This document shows, piece after piece, positions 22,516 to 32,692 of a stretch of DNA of 34,403 nt. The notes beneath the pieces are model-generated. The model ran no database searches. It was not told where the DNA came from and saw only the letters and a program-made list of their open reading frames with translations. The DNA comes from Acrasis kona (taxonomy: Eukaryota; Heterolobosea; Eutetramitea; Acrasida; Acrasidae): NCBI GenBank assembly GCA_026419775.2, contig JAOPGA020000372.1:1-34403 (forward strand). Direction: 5' to 3'. Position 1 is the stretch's first letter. Each line of letters starts with the position of its first letter. Made by a program: the position numbers and the translations under genes.

Positions 22516-22677
22516 ATGGATTATCTCCTTCTTAGCGCAATACCGTCGCTTTTAATACGTTCTCTTCACTCCCTTTCTCCTGCAACACTGTTCTTTGGTT
22601 TGCTACAATTTTGTAACACCTTTATGTTGGCGCAGCTTTATATCGTTATCATCACATTCACATTATACCTTATTGCA

Positions 22678-25097
22678 ATGGACTACACCACTCTACCTAT
22701 ACTAAACGATGTGCTTGAATCATATAACCAAATGACTTCACCCATTTGGAATTATATTAGAAACATTACAGGCACCACATTCCAAACAATTCACAAGCAA
22801 GCAAACTTCACACATGACAACGCTGCTGTGATCTTTTTAAACGAGTGGAATTCAACTATGGTGAACAACAAAGCTTTATCATATGAAGCTCATGAACCGA
22901 AGGGATTTTATTTGTTCACCACTCAATCTTTGGATTCTAACTCCCATCGTATAGATAGATACGGTTCTTGGAAAAACAATGGCACGAGATTGGTTACTTC
23001 TAATGTCGGTAGTGATGTTGTGAAAATATCAAGAACACACTTTACAAATAGTAAAATTGGCAGTTCGTTTGTCAAAACTGAGTATATCTGCACTGAAAAG
23101 ATAAAAGGTGAACATCGTGGAATTTGTTTCTACAAGAGGTTAGTGGGGAAGGATGAAATTAGACTGTTAGTAACTGGTCATGGCAATTCCAGAAGCTCTA
23201 CATTTCATAGCAGGATGTCCAATGAGGAAAAAGCCGAGTTNCGCAGCAAGATAGTTGTGGATACGAGAGATTCTTCAATTAATGTTTACAAAAAATTGAA
23301 AGATGATGGAGTTCGTGTCTTCTCTCCACAGCAGGTACGAACTATAAAATGCCAGGCAAAGGATACAAAGAATGATTCTATCAATATTGGACGAACATTT
23401 GCTGTCTTTCCTGATATATTGAGGTTTATACATCCATATAATCTCCAGTTTGTACTATTATTTACCATGGATGCTATAAATGCAATGAAATCCACAAAAG
23501 AATGGTTTATTGACACTACCTTCAACTTGTGGCAAGGATATGTAACATCAATTGCAATCAAGAATCCGTTCATTAAAACCAATCCAATGCAAGTCGGTTT
23601 TACTTATATGCATCAGGTTAGTATTATATTTGTTTTTGACGATTGACATTGTAGACCAAAAGTACTGACACCCACCTACTTGCCTTGTCGCAGGTGTTCA
23701 AAGTCCTTGATTTAAAACAAAATTCTACAATAGTGCTTGTCACTGATGGAGATACAGCCATGATCAAGGCGTGGAAGGTCTATTATCCTCATATGAAGAT
23801 ACTACTTTGTTTGAATCACTTTATCGACAACATTAAATTGAAGCTCAAAGAGTTTAAAGCTTCGAGTGGGAACATTAATTTGATCATGTTGACCATTAAA
23901 GGAACATCAAGTGCTAATGGGCTTTTAGAGATGGGAAGACAGGAAATTGAAAACAAAATTGAGGATGTCTATCAGAAATGGTAAGTTATGCAACCGTGTC
24001 CACTTATAACCAATAGGAATGAAATTCTTGGCGAGAATATTGGAAAGAAGTTTGTTAACTATTTCAAAACAAGGAAATACCATGCACTAATCAACTCTGT
24101 CGGAAAAGATGCAAGGAAGAAGTCGGATACCGAATACAACCGCATAACAACAAATGTGATTGAAAACTTCCACAGCGTCATCAAAAGAGAAATTGGTGAG
24201 GAGAGATCAACTTCCATGCATGGACTCGCATCAAGATTAATCTACTTTTTGGCCCATCAGTCATATCGTTTTTATTCCGCATACATGGGGGAAAGCAAAG
24301 AATATGCACTAAAAAANATCAGTGAAAAGAAGTTGTTGAAAATCCAGGATGCCGAGCAAATCCCTAAACTCTCGCTCGATTTATATAGACGGAACAGAAC
24401 CTCTCTAGAGGAACAATCCATACTATATAGCCGCCGCCCATATAAATTGCTTTTATCGCAAACTTGTGGCATTAGTGACATGGAGGGGAAACAAATTGAA
24501 AAGTGTGCGATGGATCTTTTGGAAAGAAGAGTTGTAATTTTAAAGCAAAAATCCTTTCGTCGCGAATACCACATTTATCAAGCAGAATCAAAAGAAGAAT
24601 TTCGCGTGAGATTTAGTAAAGACTACTCAAAACTCGCTTGTAACTGCAAACAATTTTCATTGCTGAAACTGTGTCCTCATATTGCATCCGTCGCTTCGCT
24701 TGTTGAATGCTATACATATTTGATAAACTATAAAAAAGTTAAACCAACAGTTGACCAAATATGGTCTAACCTCAACAGAGCACAAAGACAAAAATCAGGC
24801 AGGAAGAAGACACAACAAAAGTACGGCCCTCGTACCAAAGGCAGGGATTTCCTTTCAAACAAAACCGGCGATGTAATGGATGTTATGAACACATTCAACC
24901 CTGCCTCAGGAATTACATTTGAGGAAAGCAAGACGGATGCAGAAGAATGGATTGAAGTCAAGCATGATGACAAGCACACCAAATGGGAGGACTTTCATGA
25001 CTTTTCAAGCTCTGAAGATGGCAGCGATTATACGGACGGTTCTGATTCAGAGAGTTCGGCGGCCGAAACAAGCGAGAGTAGTTCTGATTCAGATTAA
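22678..25097 (+). CDS. MULE transposase with SWIM zinc finger
   Basis: Three exons: 22678-23616, 23694-23980, 24017-25097, with a 77-bp (phase 0) and a 36-bp (phase 2) intron; about 768 aa from ATG 22678. An in-frame ATG at 22516 is possible, but the intervening peptide is hydrophobic and not coding-like. Catalytic residues typical of MULE transposases are visible: Asp in FIDTTF (codon 23512), Asp in VTDGD (codon 23745) followed by the 'LLCLNHF' block, and Glu in NVIENFH (codon 24162). A SWIM zinc finger CNC...CPH follows (codons 24639, 24645, 24672, 24678), then a basic stretch and an Asp/Ser-rich acidic tail. The enzyme is expected to bind the TIRs and cut and paste the element. Uncalled bases lie at 23241 and 24317. 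It converges with the dioxygenase gene, with 41 bp between the stops. Confidence 0.85.
23617..23693 (+). other. 77-bp intron in MULE transposase
   Basis: GTTAGT donor and TTGTCGCAG acceptor, phase 0. It contains stops in the reading frame. Confidence 0.75.
23981..24016 (+). other. 36-bp intron in MULE transposase
   Basis: GTAAGT donor and CCAATAG acceptor, phase 2. It restores the Trp codon and joins two MULE-domain segments. Confidence 0.75.
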
Positions 25098-25138
25098 TGA
25101 CATTAAACAATTGGTAAATCATTTATGTTTATTTAAAT

Positions 25139-26179
25139 TCATGATTTGAAATGTTCTTGCCTCATAAAAAATACATAAGTGTATCGCTCACTCCCTTCAT
25201 ACTCCATCATGTAGTGCTCTAAATAATAGGAGGGGAAGATAATCAATGTTCCTGGCAAAATTAGTATTCTCAATTTAAGACTTGGAAAACATATATATGA
25301 TCTTGTATAAATTCCAAGGCTAACAACAATTGCATATCCACTGCGGTAGTCCATTAAATCCCTATGCGGTTTCGACAATACATTGACCAAAAGACATCGA
25401 CATAAAAATACCTCCTGCTCACAGACAAGCAAAGGTTGTATAGTTTGAATGTCGCGCGCAAGTCCAACAACCTCTTGATATGAATTCCACACATCTTTGT
25501 CCCATGCTTGTAACATTGCCGATACCATTCGCGATAGGTTTTGGGTCCTTCTATATAGCACTTCCGTTGCGGTACTGTGATTGCAACCATCAACATTCTC
25601 TGACTTGGTTAATGTAGAGTTTTGAGTGTCTGACGATGTGATACAGTTGATTCCTCCTCTTTCATAAATTGCGCCAAGTACAACCTGTCCGCTTGTAGAT
25701 CCCATAGATATGTGCCTTGGTGATGTTATTTTTATAGCAGGCAACTTTCCATACTGCTTTAAAAACATTCGAAAATTTTCCGTTTCCTGCTCTAAATCAT
25801 TCGCAAGAAAGTTAGGATAAATAAGCAGTACCTTGTTGTTATTTTTATCAACAACCACCGCTTTGCTTCCTTCATTCAACAGTGTGAATTTCTTCGCATC
25901 TGCCGCCACATTTACATCATCGGAAACTTGTTTACAATCACTAGAGCGTTTGATCTCACCAAAGTCTACTTCCCCTAAATAAATTCTTCGCGCTTCTTTC
26001 AAAGCATGTTTGTAAGTATTCACAATACTTTTAAACTTCTTTTTATATACATTTCCCCTTTGTAACTCTGGGATGTTGTTTTGGCGGCAATGGCTTTTAA
26101 GGTCTTGCAACCGCACTTGTTTCCGCTTAGGTCGGTCTTTGTAGCACGGTGCACCCCTCTTCCTGTTCATGCTTGCCAT
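25139..26179 (-). CDS. Putative 2OG-Fe(II) dioxygenase, TET/JBP-like, in MULE
   Basis: Single open frame of 346 aa from ATG 26179 to TGA. The N-terminal 65 aa are very basic. Residues 97-121 repeat the beta block of the unit A enzyme (FTLLNEGSKAVVVD, LLI), followed by a GSTSG loop like that enzyme's GGSSG. The C-terminal third shows a double-stranded beta-helix: PHRD (His272, Asp274) after LVNVLSK, then IVVSLGIY, CFPSLKLRI, LPGTLIIF, a distal His322 in LEH, and Arg332 in ERYTYVFF. That order and spacing (HxD, then strand, then P-G turn, then H, then R about 10 later) is characteristic of this oxygenase fold and closest in feel to TET/JBP-type enzymes of fungal transposons. Predicted role is oxidation of a modified base or another nucleic-acid substrate, possibly to counter silencing of the element; substrate is inference. 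It lies between the transposase and the protease gene. Confidence 0.75.
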   Translation of the reverse strand: MASMNRKRGAPCYKDRPKRKQVRLQDLKSHCRQNNIPELQRGNVYKKKFKSIVNTYKHALKEARRIYLGEVDFGEIKRSSDCKQVSDDVNVAADAKKFTLLNEGSKAVVVDKNNNKVLLIYPNFLANDLEQETENFRMFLKQYGKLPAIKITSPRHISMGSTSGQVVLGAIYERGGINCITSSDTQNSTLTKSENVDGCNHSTATEVLYRRTQNLSRMVSAMLQAWDKDVWNSYQEVVGLARDIQTIQPLLVCEQEVFLCRCLLVNVLSKPHRDLMDYRSGYAIVVSLGIYTRSYICFPSLKLRILILPGTLIIFPSYYLEHYMMEYEGSERYTYVFFMRQEHFKS

Positions 26180-27990
26180 TACAATATCAAAAAGAGGATG
26201 ACCGTCCGTTATTTAATTTTTGAAAAAAAGGGGGCAGGGTTATAAGAGAGTACAAATCGGCGAAACACATTGGGAGAAGGAGACTTTCGGAAACCACAAC
26301 CATTGAGGAGGGCTGGTTTAAGCCCTCCTTATAAGAGCTGGTATAAGCACTTTAAATCGGTTGTGATGGACGGGAAATTATGCAAACCTACTTTCCAATG
26401 GGCGGAGCCGACCTACTTTATTTTAATTCCTCTACATGCCCAACATTTTTCCCCATCGGTCTAAAATCTAATCCGGTTTCTGCGGGGGCAAAAGCGACGT
26501 AAGTAGCCCTATCGGCCAATGTTATTGATTAAAAACTCTAGACATTTAATTTCACCAATGCACCCCGCCAAGATTCTTGTATACAACTAAGGACTTTTAG
26601 AAAATCTAAACAGCGAAGAGCTTAATAAGACTGCTCCAATGACCTGCGCAAGAGCAAGAAGAAGAACATGAGGCCCACTTTACAAACGCAAAATCGAAGC
26701 TTCAAGTCGATCCCAGATAATTCGTTAAGGACGGAAGTTATACAAACTGACGGCCTCGGTTAGTGTGTCGCTAGCGACGGCCTACTAATTAGTAAATCAA
26801 TCAACCTCACCAATCAGTGACCACAAACATTGAAAACGAACAGGGACCAATACAGAGAATAAGTGGGTGGCGCTCTGAACTTTTAATTAAGAGACGCAGC
26901 GACCACAGAGAATAGGATAAATTATAAAAGATGACGACATTTATCATAATTTGAAAGACTCCATCAAGCCTCGCCAAACGCCAATTTGAACTCACCCAGA
27001 CAATTGTAGTAGTAGGTTGGGCCCTTCGAGATTAAATGCTTTTTATAATAAACTATGTAATTAAGATTGAGTACCAAGACTTTTTGTCACCAACTATTAA
27101 AAGTCGGATCTCATTATCGGCTTGAGAAATTGAGTTATACGAGATAGTAGATTGTGTGATCACTTTCTAATTAGATCATGTCAAGTCGCATTCTTGTTCT
27201 GTTGTTCAATAATTATGTATTTTAAAATCTGATTAAAAACGGGCGAGACGTATGCTCCTTAGTAAGCATGTAGAATTTGTGATCTCATGATGAGTTTTAT
27301 CGGCCTGCTCCGTACTCCTTGTTCATGAACAATATTCCTTGTAATATTAGTCAACTTTTAATTTTGAAGCATCAGATGAACACATGAAGCAATGTCAATC
27401 ATTGACGGGTACAAAGGGGATCAATGCTGTATATTGGTGATATTGGGCTCTTATAATGCAACGAATTATTGAAAAATTAAATCTGGGACTTTGATCCATT
27501 CAGACCTACATTGTCTGAACCGCACCCACATAATACCCATTACATTACGGAACGCCCCGCATATATCGATCCGGCGATATTTGAAGCATTTCCAAATGTC
27601 AATTACAACATTCATGAAGATAATTTGTCATTAGACCGAATCTATTAATTTTGTAAATGGGGCTGTGTTAAGTGCGGTACAAAGCGCCTTCCGCATAAAT
27701 TTGGAGTTATTATCTGCTAGGTACATTCAGAGTTTAATGAAGGTAAGAATATGTTTACGTACGGTCTAATGAACGATCGATAGATGTCATACAAAGAGAT
27801 AACAACCTCAGATGGTAATAGGAAGAATTGAAGCGGCCTAGGTCGACGCGGCACTTGCCTTCTAATATTTTTAATTAGGGCGCCAATGCGACGGACATAC
27901 GCGTCCCCATCCCAAAATGTTATAAAGCATTCAAGAGCACAGACCTAATCTGAAATTAATAAAGAAATGAATTTAACGAGTGTGGCTTAT
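26180..27990. other. 1.8 kb MULE interior without a supported gene
   Basis: No convincing open frame. A 9-bp stem (26306-26314 with 26321-26329, AGGAGGGCT/AGCCCTCCT) lies 130 bp upstream of the dioxygenase start. The remainder has short meaningless ORFs and may be promoter, spacer or decayed cargo. Confidence 0.35.
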
Positions 27991-30075
27991 TCAAATTGCT
28001 GTTGTTTTATTTGTTTTCGTTTTGCGCTTCTTAACATATGTTTTGCTTTTCAGATCAGTAAACTCCTTATAAATATCGTTCAACAAGGATAACCTGGTCC
28101 GAAGCATGTGCGGCTCATCTACGGATTTAATATCGCCGACACCGTTGTGGGAACATATGTTGTCAATGTATGAAAATGTATAAAAGCCGCATGAATCGTC
28201 CTGCTGTGGCTTCACTGAAATGTACCGTACGTCTGAGTTGACATTAATGCCACATTCCTTTGTAAGGTCAAGGGTTTTGAAAAATGCTTCAATGCACTCC
28301 AATATGGTTGTGTCTCCATCGACGGATACGCACTTAATGTTACTGCGGTTTAAACTGTCCATCAAATGCAACTCAATCTCACACCTATTATTGGCCTTGT
28401 TCAGCTTCGCAAATGCAATGTGGAAATGTTTCTGGTATTGGTATACAAAGAAATACTTTGTTGTAAATTGTGGATCAGTTCTTTTGTTCAACAATTCCGC
28501 TTTCCTCTTGTCATAAGTTTTGCAAAGGCCACTTATTGGATGAATGTACACATCTTTATACCTTTTGGACAATAAAGTCATTAGGTAATCAATAATGTTA
28601 TCATCCAACCACAAATGATCAAGGAACCTGTTAAGCGATTGGACGGAAGGGAATGTTTTAATCTCTTTCTGCACCGTCTTTTCAAGGGTCAATTTCTTGA
28701 TGCTTTGAATTAGTGGCTCTTCATCCAACTTGATCCTCTTGAATGCCGCATTATTCTCAATGCGTTTATCTTCCGCCCCTTCAAAATCGTCCTTGTCACT
28801 ATCAATATCTTTTGCTTTTGTTGCTTTTGAAGATTGAGTTGACTTGTTAGTGGGGGTTTTGGGATTTTCTATTGATGCTCCTTTAGGTGCGTTTGATGGC
28901 ATTTTCGATGGACCATTTGGTGGGCTTTGAGGTGACTCTGGCAAGGTATTTTTTTCTTCACTTGGTGCTTGAGAAGGAGAGGCCTCGGAAGAGGTTTTAT
29001 CTGCGCCCTCATTGGATGGCATTTCCCCATTGGATGATGACTTGACCCCATCTATGGTGTTCCTGATGCTTCTTGACAAAGACATTAATTGGTTCTGATC
29101 TAGCGGCTTAAACTCAGAATCCCGAACTTCTGCTTCTATTGGAATATTCTCCCATTTCTATTTCAAGTCTTTATCCTTCTCAATAGCAATCACCATGTAT
29201 TTCATATTGGTGATGATTTTGGTTGTGCTCAGGTCCGTATACATAGTATATTTGTACTTCTTGCAGAAGATGAATAAATTTTGTAACTTATACAAGTAAC
29301 TGGCACTTTTACCTTTACAGAAAGTAGTCAACAATGTCTTTGTATTGGGATGTTTGGTTTTGCATTGTGTTAACTTTTTCTGTAAATCAGGATTCAGAGA
29401 TAAGAACCAGTTAACAATACCTCCGTGAAGGACCGACCAATATAGATGGGAGTTGGCGTTGGTTTCCTCTACTTTCATACATGCCTTTGATAATTGAACA
29501 AATTCTCTGTAGAATTTTGGATCAACTTCGCCGGTTGTTGGAAGAGATATTCCTACCCTCACTGCTTCAGAGCGATCTTGTGTTGTAGTTTGAACGGGTA
29601 ACACAAACTTCGCATTTTGTAGCAATGTTTTGGTCTTTTTGATTTTATTATCCGTAGGGGCCTTCTTTGATGACTTCTTCTTATCTTGGTAGTCACCATC
29701 ACCATCATCACCATCATCACCTTCATCACCACCTATATCTTTGCCACCATCCGATGCATCTTTGAGGACTTTACCTTCGCCATCCCGTTGGCTAGATCTA
29801 ATGCTCTGGGTAACTGCCTCATTCAAAGACAAGTTTTTATCATGAGTTACATCTAAAAGCAAGTTGTACTTTTCTTGAACTTCCTCTTGATCACATTCTC
29901 TATAGATTGAGAACATCATTTGGGCGCAATTTAAAGATGCTTGTTTCGCTACATCCTGAGGTACTGCCAATTTAACTGCATCCTTAAAAGAGAGCTTGTG
30001 CTTTTCTAATATTGATTTATGTAGGCTAATTTCGTTCAAAAGTTGTACAAGAAGATCATAATCGGCGGATGACAT
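27991..30075 (-). CDS. C48-like cysteine protease with N-terminal extension, in MULE
   Basis: Two in-frame open stretches (30075-29158 and 29157-27991) are separated only by a TAG. A 36-bp GTGATT...AAATAG segment (29193-29158) contains that TAG, keeps frame when removed, and matches the size of other introns here; I read it as an intron, giving about 682 aa. The alternative is two genes or a nonsense mutation. The N-terminal 290 aa hold an acidic Asp/Gly run and a helical region (HLYWSVLHGGIVNWFL) I do not recognise. A Ser/Pro-rich linker follows. The C-terminus has the C48 set: His538 (QKHFHIAF), Asp561 (LMDS), Gln612 and Cys617 (PQQDDSCGFY). Compared with the unit A protease, the protease domain is C-terminal, not N-terminal, and the partner domain is different. 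Likely role: processing SUMO-like proteins or element proteins. Confidence 0.7.
29158..29193 (-). other. Probable 36-bp intron carrying an in-frame TAG
   Basis: GTGATT donor is weak; AAATAG acceptor is good. Length is a multiple of three and equals the 36-bp intron in the transposase gene. Without removal, the frame stops at the TAG. Confidence 0.45.
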
Positions 30076-30662
30076 TGTTGAGTCTGTGATGAAGGTGATG
30101 TGATGTTTTCACTGTGTTTTCTTACAATAATCCAGCAAACCGAAAGTAGAGGTCCCCTCTGTGCGCAGAACTGTTTGGGGTGGCAAATCATCCCGCATAC
30201 CATTAAACCCCATAGAAAGTACTAAAATCAATTTCTAAGCACCTTTCAATTGTATTCCGCCTAAAAGAATTGATCCAAAGTGAGTCTCCTAGAAGGAGAC
30301 TGAATGAAATTGCTTGGATACAACTTTAAATGATGGATTAACAATGGATTATACTTAATTATGCCAAGAAAGCGGTTTTATCACCAAGTGTGCTTTGCGA
30401 CATGGGAAGAGAGAGAAGAATGGACTATAGGGTGATATGATTCCTGATGGTTTTAAACGGATGAGAGAAATAATGACTTGACAATGTGGAGGATCAAATC
30501 CATTTGTATAAAGCAATAATGCATGCTACTTACATAGGCTATCGTCTTACTATATTCACTTTGTTTAATACCGGCGCTACCTTGTATAACTCTGTCCACA
30601 ATAAAGACTTATTAACTTATAAGAGAGCTCAATAAAGTTTATTGTATATTAAATATAAGCAC
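30076..30662. other. MULE right subterminal region
   Basis: No gene. It contains the palindrome at 30283-30301 and probably the promoter of the protease gene. Confidence 0.4.
30283..30301. repeat. Subterminal palindrome AGTCTCCTAGAAGGAGACT
   Basis: A 19-bp near-palindrome 421 bp inside the right MULE end and about 210 bp upstream of the protease gene start. It pairs with 22437-22455. Confidence 0.55.
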
Positions 30663-30722
30663 TAATTTTTGTAATATTATTTATTGTAAGCATTTTTTCT
30701 TGTAAGCGTTTTAAACGGTGCC
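30663..30722. repeat. Right 60-bp TIR of MULE
   Basis: Perfect inverted copy of 21886-21945. A minus-strand open frame across it (30876-30649) is an artefact of the junction. Confidence 0.9.
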
Positions 30723-30731
30723 GTTTATTTG
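30723..30731. repeat. 9-bp target site duplication, right copy
   Basis: GTTTATTTG immediately after the right MULE TIR. A 9-bp duplication is the Mutator hallmark. Confidence 0.9.
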
Positions 30732-30844
30732 AAAGTGCAAAATTTGAAACACTAGAAAGAACTTTCGACATGTTAACTTTTTTGTCCATCAACTTTTTCG
30801 TTACATTATTCGGATCAAAATTAGGTCCCATCATGTCAGCCAAG

Positions 30845-30884
30845 GTAATTGATGATTTTTTCATACCAAACAACATTTTTTTAG
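30845..30884 (+). other. 40-bp intron in the split gene
   Basis: GTAATT donor, T-rich CATTTTTTTAG acceptor, phase 0. Its frame is the one obtained only when the MULE is excised, which supports both the intron and the empty-site reading. Confidence 0.65.
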
Positions 30885-31787
30885 GTTCTTAAAAACATTC
30901 AACAATCTCCATCCTTTTCAAAGTTGTCAAAAAGGTTTTCATTCATCAACAAATTTCAAAGTGATGCCAGAAACATTGAGTTTGCTGGTTTTGTAATCGG
31001 AAGTGTATTCGGAGCTTCAATGAGCACATTACCAAACTTTTTGGTCAGGAAATTACAAACAAGAACGAGTAACGCATTGCTGCGCAGAGCACCGAAATCT
31101 ATAATTACTTTTGACAAGAGAGCATTCATGTCTCAAAACTTACATTTAATGTTTGGTGCACTTGTGGGCATGATGAATTTGGCAATTAGGCACGGCGCTC
31201 ACTAATCTTTCGTGTCTATTGCTACAAAAATAATAAAAGATAAATTTGGGTCTGGTAATAATGCTGGATCTGACATGATAACCAAAATGTTAATTGATAA
31301 TATGATGAAATTGTACATGTCCTTTGCTTCTGGTTTCTTGACCCCGACATTACCTAGTGACCCGCCTCTCACGGGCCAGGGACTTAACATGTCGGGCGCC
31401 AAAGATAATTTGTTGCGATTGGCAACTTCTCATTTAGAAGTTGATAATCCTGTCGCAAAGTCCTTATTATCTTGGTACATGTCTGAAGAACCAAAGCATG
31501 ACCAGGTTCATAATCAAGTAAAAGTTTTGGCAAATTGGTATGATAATGTGTGGGATAAGGCTGAGAATACCATCAAACCAATATTGACTAAATGTTATCC
31601 GTATGAAAATTTTGGTTGGCATGTGTGGAGCACACGAGCGGCAATGATTTTCGCAAATCGGTTTGGTGTTGATTATCCGATAAAGGTTGGACGTGAATCT
31701 AACCACGAACTTGATCAGGAATTGTTGAAATATGTACGAAGGTGTATTGATGGAAACCAAACGGGAATCATTGTTTCAAAACTTTAA

Positions 31788-32660
31788 TAAACAAACTTTT
31801 TGTCTAGTCAACTAGGAACCATAATTTGATTTCAATACATTGTTCTTCACTACTGTGGTGGTTCTGTATCTTAAAACGTCAATCTGCACTATCGGTTCAA
31901 ACCACTTCGCCGGCAATCAAGCCACCAAAGTTGGAGCGGCTGCAGAAATAGAACGAATGGACCCTGATGTAGTGATTTTGGTGGGTACATTTTCGAAACC
32001 AATGTTTAATTTTAGACTCTTCTTTTAATGCCGACACTATCGTGTGCTGTCGGTAGATTGGTCGAAATGTTAGTTGATTGTACCATGATGGCTCTACCGG
32101 AATTATTCGGGTACTCTCGTGTGAAAACGTTAGGAATTAATTAGGACTCCAGATCCATGTTTTCTTTGTCGGCTGAGGAGAACTTTGTAATTTTTTAGAA
32201 GGTATTTTGGATTTCAATTTGACGTCCAGGGTGAGTATGTGTTTTTGATGGTGGATCTATTCTTTTTTCAAGAACAGTTTTAATTGGTTAATTTTACTGT
32301 GTTCAATCGTTGGGTCCTTGCTTGTTCCACCCGACAGATGGTGGTTGTACGGTATCTGGCCGTTTTAAAACTTTTAGTTACACTAGATTACTTTGGGCGA
32401 GGATTGGGTTTGGGTTTGGGTTGACCCCGCTTGGTCCCCCCCTCCCCCCCTCTAAGTTGGCTGTGAAATCATTCAATTTGGACCATTATTGAGAGAGTTA
32501 TTGGACTTTGATGCTAAAAAAACATAATTTTGAATTTTTAAAATTTGGGTTTGATATAAGGTATTTGGGTTTCAAGTCATTTGGGTTTCAAGTTTTAAGT
32601 CATTTGGGTTTTAGGTTTCAAGTTATTTAGATTTTCAAATCTTAATAAACAATTTATTTA
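31788..32660. other. Decayed DNA; possible tyrosine-recombinase remnant
   Basis: A short plus-strand frame (about 31870-32028) reads ATKVGAAAEIERMDPDVVIL then VGTFSKPMFNFRLF, resembling the C-terminal 'GAAT..A...G....I...G.W.S..F..Y' block of DIRS/Crypton-type tyrosine recombinases, but the key Arg is not visible. From 32397 there are TTTGGG-like words, including GGGTTTGGGTTTGGG at about 32405-32420, and a C-run near 32436-32452. Degenerate 'ATTTGGGTTTCAAG' repeats run to 32660. Confidence 0.3.
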
Positions 32661-32692
32661 AAATAATATTGGGTTTGAATCACTGTGTTTTT

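Larger units (their letters stand above)
21886..30722. mobile_element. Mutator-like element (MULE), 8,837 bp, three genes
   Basis: Bounded by perfect 60-bp TIRs (21886-21945, 30663-30722) and flanked by an exact 9-bp duplication. It encodes a MULE transposase with DDE residues and a SWIM zinc finger (+), a putative TET/JBP-like 2OG-Fe(II) dioxygenase (-), and a two-exon gene ending in a C48-like protease (-). TIR identity indicates recent insertion. All three genes look open apart from uncalled bases, so the element may be autonomous. The insertion lies in an exon of the gene that starts at 21359. Confidence 0.88.
21359..31787 (+). pseudogene. Multi-exon gene of unknown function split by a MULE
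   Basis: Exon 1 is 21359-21444 (ATG at 21359) and a 37-bp intron (21445-21481, phase 2) follows. Exon 2 begins at 21482 and is broken at 21885 by the MULE; it resumes at 30732 after the second target-duplication copy and ends at 30844. A 40-bp intron (30845-30884) leads to exon 3 from 30885. Skipping the element and one duplication copy keeps one open frame through all parts. A TAA at 31203-31205 ends about 307 aa, but the same frame then stays open with coding character to 31787 (about 501 codons in total), suggesting a later nonsense mutation. The N-terminal half is Lys/Ser-rich and helical, the middle has two hydrophobic stretches (near 30790-30830 and 30985-31030), and the C-terminal 190 aa are globular and Trp-rich. 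I do not recognise the family; it could be a host gene or part of an older element. Confidence 0.65.

Noticed and set aside
22492-22677. Extension of the MULE transposase to a TTG or to ATG 22516
   Set aside because: TTG is not a eukaryotic start and the peptide before 22678 is hydrophobic without coding character.
30649-30876. Minus-strand ORF whose end matches the end of the plus-strand ORF 21420-21962
   Set aside because: The shared sequence is the MULE TIR, and the rest is antisense to the exon of the split gene; the plus-strand reading is supported by the target duplication and an intron.
4120-31205. Altered genetic code with TAG or TAA as sense codons
   Set aside because: TAA, TAG and TGA all end clear genes here, and the internal stops fit decay or a tiny intron.
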